Origin: Gluconobacter japonicus
Lineage (GTDB): Bacteria; Pseudomonadota; Alphaproteobacteria; Acetobacterales; Acetobacteraceae
DNA: 64,000 nt
NCBI RefSeq assembly: GCF_002723975.1
Contig: NZ_BEWO01000010.1
Location: forward strand, 62,001 to 126,000
Direction of reading: 5' to 3'
Shown one piece after another: positions 61,055-64,000 of this stretch (position 1 is the stretch's first letter; each line of letters starts with the position of its first letter). Below the pieces are notes generated by a model, which was given only the letters and a program-made list of their open reading frames with translations, searched no databases and was not told the origin of the DNA. A program made the translations under genes and the position numbers.

Positions 61055-61828
61055 TTACCAGACAGTAAAGCCAGCATCCACGTTGACGATTGAACCCGTC
61101 ATCAGGCTTGCAGCGTCCGAGGCCAGAAAGTGCACGACGGAGGCGACTTCGTCCGGCTGCCCTACACGCCCCATTGGTGTCCCTGCAATCCAGGCATCAT
61201 ACAGCTCCGGCTTTTCCATGCCGAAGCGCGTCAGGGTTGTTTCGATATAGGTTGGAGCAACGGCGTTGGCACGGATGCCGTGAGGTGCCCATTCCGCGGC
61301 CAGGGAGCGGATATACTGGTGCACACCTGCCTTGGAGGCATTGTAAGCCGCCTGCTGCTGTGGGCGGTTAACAATCAGCCCGGACATGGAGCCAATCGCA
61401 ACAATCGCCCCTTTCTTCTGCTCAAGCATAATGCGACCTGCAGCCTGGCAGCAGCGGAACATGCCATTCAGGTTGATGTCGACCTGCTTGAGCCACTGGC
61501 TGTCCGTCATGTCCTCCGCTTTAACTTCGGAAATACAGATCCCGGCACAGGCAACCAGAATATCCAGATGACCTTCCTGCTCATGCACGGTCTTGATAGC
61601 GGTCTGGACGCTTTCCGTGTTCGTAACATCCATACGAATGCTGCTGACATCCAGCCCTTCTGCGCGAAGTTCCTCCGCAGCTTTTGCAGCCAGAGCCTCA
61701 TCCAGATCCGCGATTACAACGCGCGCGCCAGCTTCAGCCAGAGCCGTCACGCAGGCCAGACCGATATTCTGTGCACCGCCGGTCACAACTGCGGTACGGC
61801 CATCGAGACGAAGTTTTTCCATGTACAT
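61055..61828 (-). CDS. Polyol dehydrogenase, SDR family (galactitol/sorbitol type)
   Basis: A 257-residue cytoplasmic short-chain dehydrogenase. The cofactor motif is TGGAQNIG (16-23), with Asp41 after beta-2 (VVIADLD) pointing to NAD. The catalytic residues are Ser147, Tyr162 and Lys166 (AYNASK). The stretch GSMSGLIVNRPQQQAAYNAS and the ending VNVDAGFTVW closely resemble galactitol dehydrogenase of Rhodobacter. The gene follows a polyol-type ABC transporter ATPase gene by 17 bp, so it probably oxidises the imported sugar alcohol. Exact substrate (sorbitol, mannitol, arabitol, galactitol) is not decided. AGGAA lies 8 bases before the ATG. Confidence 0.85.
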   Translation of the reverse strand: MYMEKLRLDGRTAVVTGGAQNIGLACVTALAEAGARVVIADLDEALAAKAAEELRAEGLDVSSIRMDVTNTESVQTAIKTVHEQEGHLDILVACAGICISEVKAEDMTDSQWLKQVDINLNGMFRCCQAAGRIMLEQKKGAIVAIGSMSGLIVNRPQQQAAYNASKAGVHQYIRSLAAEWAPHGIRANAVAPTYIETTLTRFGMEKPELYDAWIAGTPMGRVGQPDEVASVVHFLASDAASLMTGSIVNVDAGFTVW

Positions 61829-61845
61829 TTTAAGTATTCCTGAGT

Positions 61846-62949
61846 TCAGGCGGCGAGGGGATGACGACGACAGGCCTCAAAGGCCAGTCCATCAGGGGCA
61901 AAAAGATGACAGTACTGAGGCGGTAACGTCAGGCTAACGCGTGTTTCGACTTCGATGTCTGTAAAGCCATCCGTCTGGACAACAACGACCTGACCGTCTT
62001 CCAGACGAACGTGAACGAGTGTGGTCGCACCCAGCCGTTCGATAACTTCGACGATGCCGCTATTCGGGCCGGGGGCGGCGAGTTCAAGATGTTCAGGCCG
62101 GATACCGAGCGTGAGCTTGGTGCCCGGCAGAATTCCGGGCGGGGCGACTGGAACATGCATGACTGTTCCGTCCCGAAGCTGAACCGTGGAGCCTTCTGCG
62201 TTGCCATCCTGGAAAATGGCTGAGAAGAAGTTCATGGGAGGGGACCCGATGAACTTCGCCACGAAGAGGTTGCGAGGGTGATGGTACAGTTCCAGCGGAG
62301 AACCGATCTGCTCAACAACACCCTTCTGAAGAACGACAATCTTGTCAGCCATGGTCATGGCTTCGACCTGATCGTGGGTCACATAGATCGTCGTGGCACC
62401 AAGTTTACGATGAAGAGCCGAAAGCTCCACACGCATCTGGCCACGCAGAGCGGCGTCAAGGTTGGACAGCGGTTCGTCGAACAGGAATACCTTGGGGTTA
62501 CGGACAATAGCACGCCCAATGGCCACGCGCTGACGCTGCCCACCTGAAAGCTGGCCCGGCTTGTGATTCAGATAGGGCTCAAGCTGAAGCGTACGGGCAA
62601 CATGCTCGATCTTCTGCCTGCGCTCTGCCTCCGGCATCCCGGCAAGCTTCAGACCAAATTCCATGTTTTTGTAGACGTTCATATGCGGATAGAGCGCATA
62701 GGACTGGAACACCATCGCCAGACCGCGCTTACCGGGCTCCACGTCGTTGACGCGCTGACCATCAATCAGCAGGTCACCGGATGTAATGTCTTCGAGGCCA
62801 GCAATCATGCGCAGAAGTGTGGATTTACCGCAGCCAGATGGCCCGACGAACACCACGAATTCCTGGTTCTCGATCGACAGGGAAATGCCCTTGATAATTT
62901 CTTCCGTAAGATACGTCTTGCGGATGTTCTTGAGTTCAAGCGTGGCCAT
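61846..62949 (-). CDS. Sugar/polyol ABC transporter ATPase (SmoK/UgpC/MalK family)
   Basis: A 367-residue ATPase with Walker [20 protein letters not shown]-loop [17 protein letters not shown], signature [16 protein letters not shown], Walker [14 protein letters not shown] and switch region [20 protein letters not shown]. The C-terminal third is the MalK-type regulatory domain ([13 protein letters not shown]). It energises the two permeases encoded upstream. The order permease-permease-ATPase-dehydrogenase is that of known sorbitol/mannitol transport operons. Confidence 0.93.
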   Translation of the reverse strand: MATLELKNIRKTYLTEEIIKGISLSIENQEFVVFVGPSGCGKSTLLRMIAGLEDITSGDLLIDGQRVNDVEPGKRGLAMVFQSYALYPHMNVYKNMEFGLKLAGMPEAERRQKIEHVARTLQLEPYLNHKPGQLSGGQRQRVAIGRAIVRNPKVFLFDEPLSNLDAALRGQMRVELSALHRKLGATTIYVTHDQVEAMTMADKIVVLQKGVVEQIGSPLELYHHPRNLFVAKFIGSPPMNFFSAIFQDGNAEGSTVQLRDGTVMHVPVAPPGILPGTKLTLGIRPEHLELAAPGPNSGIVEVIERLGATTLVHVRLEDGQVVVVQTDGFTDIEVETRVSLTLPPQYCHLFAPDGLAFEACRRHPLAA

Positions 62950-63002
62950 GGGTCAGATCCCGTTTTCAAGCATAGGGGCAACGGCAGGAAGGAAGAGGTC
63001 GG

Positions 63003-63830
63003 TCACTTCACGGCTCCGAATGTCAGGCCGCGGACAAGCTGCTTCTGGCTGATCCAGCCAAAAACAAGAATGGGAGCCACAGCGAGGGTAGAGGCGGCGG
63101 AAAGCTTGCCGAAAAACAGCCCTTCCGGGGACGAGAACGAGGCAATGAAAGCCGTCAGCGGAGCGGCATTGGAAGACGTCAGGTTCAGGGACCAGAAGGC
63201 CTCGTTCCAGCAGAGGATCAGCGACAGCAGGGCCGTGGACGCAATGCCGGGTAATGCCAGAGGCAGAAGGACCATTGTCATTTCCTGCCAGCGGGTAGCG
63301 CCATCCATACGGCCCGCTTCCAGAATGGGAGCCGGGACTTCACGGAAGAATGTGAACAGCATCCAGACGATAATCGGTAAGTTCGTGAGCATATCCACGA
63401 TTGCCAGACCGGTGCATGTGTCCAGAAGGTGCGTGTTGCGGGCCAGGAGATAAATGGGAACCAGTACGCCAACCGGGGGCAGCATCCGGGTCGAGAGCAT
63501 CCAGAGCAGCGTGCCGCGCGTTCGTTTTGAAGGCATGAAGGCCATCGAGTATGCGGCCGGAATGGCCAGCAACAGGGCGCCCGCTGTCGCACCGACTGAC
63601 ACGATGACGGTATTAAGTGCAAAATGCCAGTAACTGGCACGCTCGAAAACTTCCGCATAGCTGCTGAGCGTGGGCATAAAGAACAGTTTTGGCGGCGTTG
63701 ATACCGCTTCCACTTCGCTCTTGAAGCCGGTCAGAATCATCCAGAAAATCGGGAAAAAGAGCCAAAGAGCAATGCCCCATCCCAGAAGGGTGACGGCAAT
63801 CCGAGTACTGCGTTTCGTTTTGACGGCCAT
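63003..63830 (-). CDS. Sugar/polyol ABC transporter permease (MalG-like)
   Basis: A 275-residue inner-membrane protein with six hydrophobic helices. The ATG at 63830 has GAGGTG just upstream; a 34-codon extension overlaps the preceding permease gene and is not family-like. The EAA loop reads EAGRMDGATRWQEMTMVLLP followed by LALPGI. It begins with FFPIFWMILTGFKSEVEAVS, typical of the MalG/LacG group. It starts one base after the upstream permease stop. Confidence 0.92.
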   Translation of the reverse strand: MAVKTKRSTRIAVTLLGWGIALWLFFPIFWMILTGFKSEVEAVSTPPKLFFMPTLSSYAEVFERASYWHFALNTVIVSVGATAGALLLAIPAAYSMAFMPSKRTRGTLLWMLSTRMLPPVGVLVPIYLLARNTHLLDTCTGLAIVDMLTNLPIIVWMLFTFFREVPAPILEAGRMDGATRWQEMTMVLLPLALPGIASTALLSLILCWNEAFWSLNLTSSNAAPLTAFIASFSSPEGLFFGKLSAASTLAVAPILVFGWISQKQLVRGLTFGAVK

Positions 63831-63831
63831 C

Positions 63832-64000
63832 TCACACCTCCAGATTGCGAGCAACGGAACGGACGAGAAAGACCGCAACGATATTGGCGATGATGATGGC
63901 GATAATACCACCGGCAGACGCACCGCCCACATCGAACTGAAGCAGGGCGCGAGAGTAAATCAGGTAAGCCAGATTGGTGGACGCCACGCCAGGGCCGCCA
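63832..64000 (-). CDS. Sugar/polyol ABC transporter permease (MalF-like), C-terminal end
   Basis: The minus strand is open from the window edge to a TGA at 63832-63834, giving 55 codons: GGPGVASTNLAYLIYSRALL then QFDVGGASAGGIIAIIIANI and a basic end (RSVARNLEV). The GGP..ST.NL..YIY pattern followed by a last membrane helix is the usual C-terminus of MalF/UgpA-type permeases. The start lies to the right of the window. One base separates it from the next permease gene. Confidence 0.85.
   Translation of the reverse strand, partial: GGPGVASTNLAYLIYSRALLQFDVGGASAGGIIAIIIANIVAVFLVRSVARNLEV

Noticed and set aside
1..64000. Prophage, insertion sequence, CRISPR or tRNA/rRNA content
   Set aside because: No transposase, integrase, repeat-spacer pattern, terminal inverted repeats around genes, or tRNA-like cloverleaf was noticed on reading the window.

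Overview
The window looks like the chromosome of an acetic acid bacterium (Acetobacteraceae, probably Gluconobacter or a close relative). This is inferred from gene content: an alphaproteobacterial-type cobalamin cluster, a gluconate 5-dehydrogenase gene beside a GntP-type gluconate permease, a polyol ABC transporter with a polyol dehydrogenase, and five TonB-dependent receptors. I saw no rRNA, tRNA, insertion sequence, CRISPR array or prophage. Almost all the DNA is coding, with tight operons and many 4-bp start/stop overlaps.

Layout. (1) 1-7.4 kb: cobalamin biosynthesis (end of cobM, cbiD, cobB, cobO, cobQ, cobD, cobC and a histidine-phosphatase-like protein without its catalytic histidines). 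(2) 7.9-10.8 kb: an isolated alpha-glucan phosphorylase gene and small membrane-protein genes. (3) 10.8-18.7 kb: a siderophore-type receptor behind a Fur-like box, then a cobalamin riboswitch controlling a complete B12 uptake module (receptor, ATPase, binding protein, permease). (4) 18.7-20.9 kb: gluconate 5-dehydrogenase and gluconate permease. (5) 21.2-34 kb: a nine-gene minus-strand operon (DszA/NtaA-type flavin monooxygenase, dipeptide-type ABC transporter, P1-family peptidase, alpha/beta hydrolase, TTC38-like TPR protein), divergent from its own TonB-dependent receptor. A second luciferase-like oxidoreductase converges on its end.

(6) 34-40 kb and 51.7-61 kb: two phosphate-linked blocks. 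The first has a FecI/FecR pair, an STN-type TonB receptor and PhoD. The second has a phosphoesterase with a di-haem peroxidase, a Pit phosphate transporter, a second receptor of the same subfamily, and a Tat-exported phospholipase C. Three 18-bp sites resembling the Pho box lie 79-87 bp upstream of the receptor, phoD and pit start codons, which suggests one phosphorus-starvation regulon acquiring organic phosphate. (7) 40-48.5 kb: a Bcr/CflA efflux pump with a DeoR regulator that has no ordinary start codon, then an ethanolamine operon (eutB, eutC, permease, outer-membrane porin) with a divergent AraC regulator. (8) 48.5-51.7 kb: ArfB, a CxxS thioredoxin-fold protein and the peptidase Dcp. (9) 61-64 kb: a galactitol/sorbitol-type dehydrogenase with a polyol ABC transporter running off the right edge.

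The window holds synthesis of adenosylcobalamin, its uptake, and a consumer (ethanolamine ammonia-lyase). The candidates for undescribed biology are the receptor/ABC/monooxygenase/peptidase operon at 22-34 kb and the Pho-box-linked receptor and phosphoesterase set.
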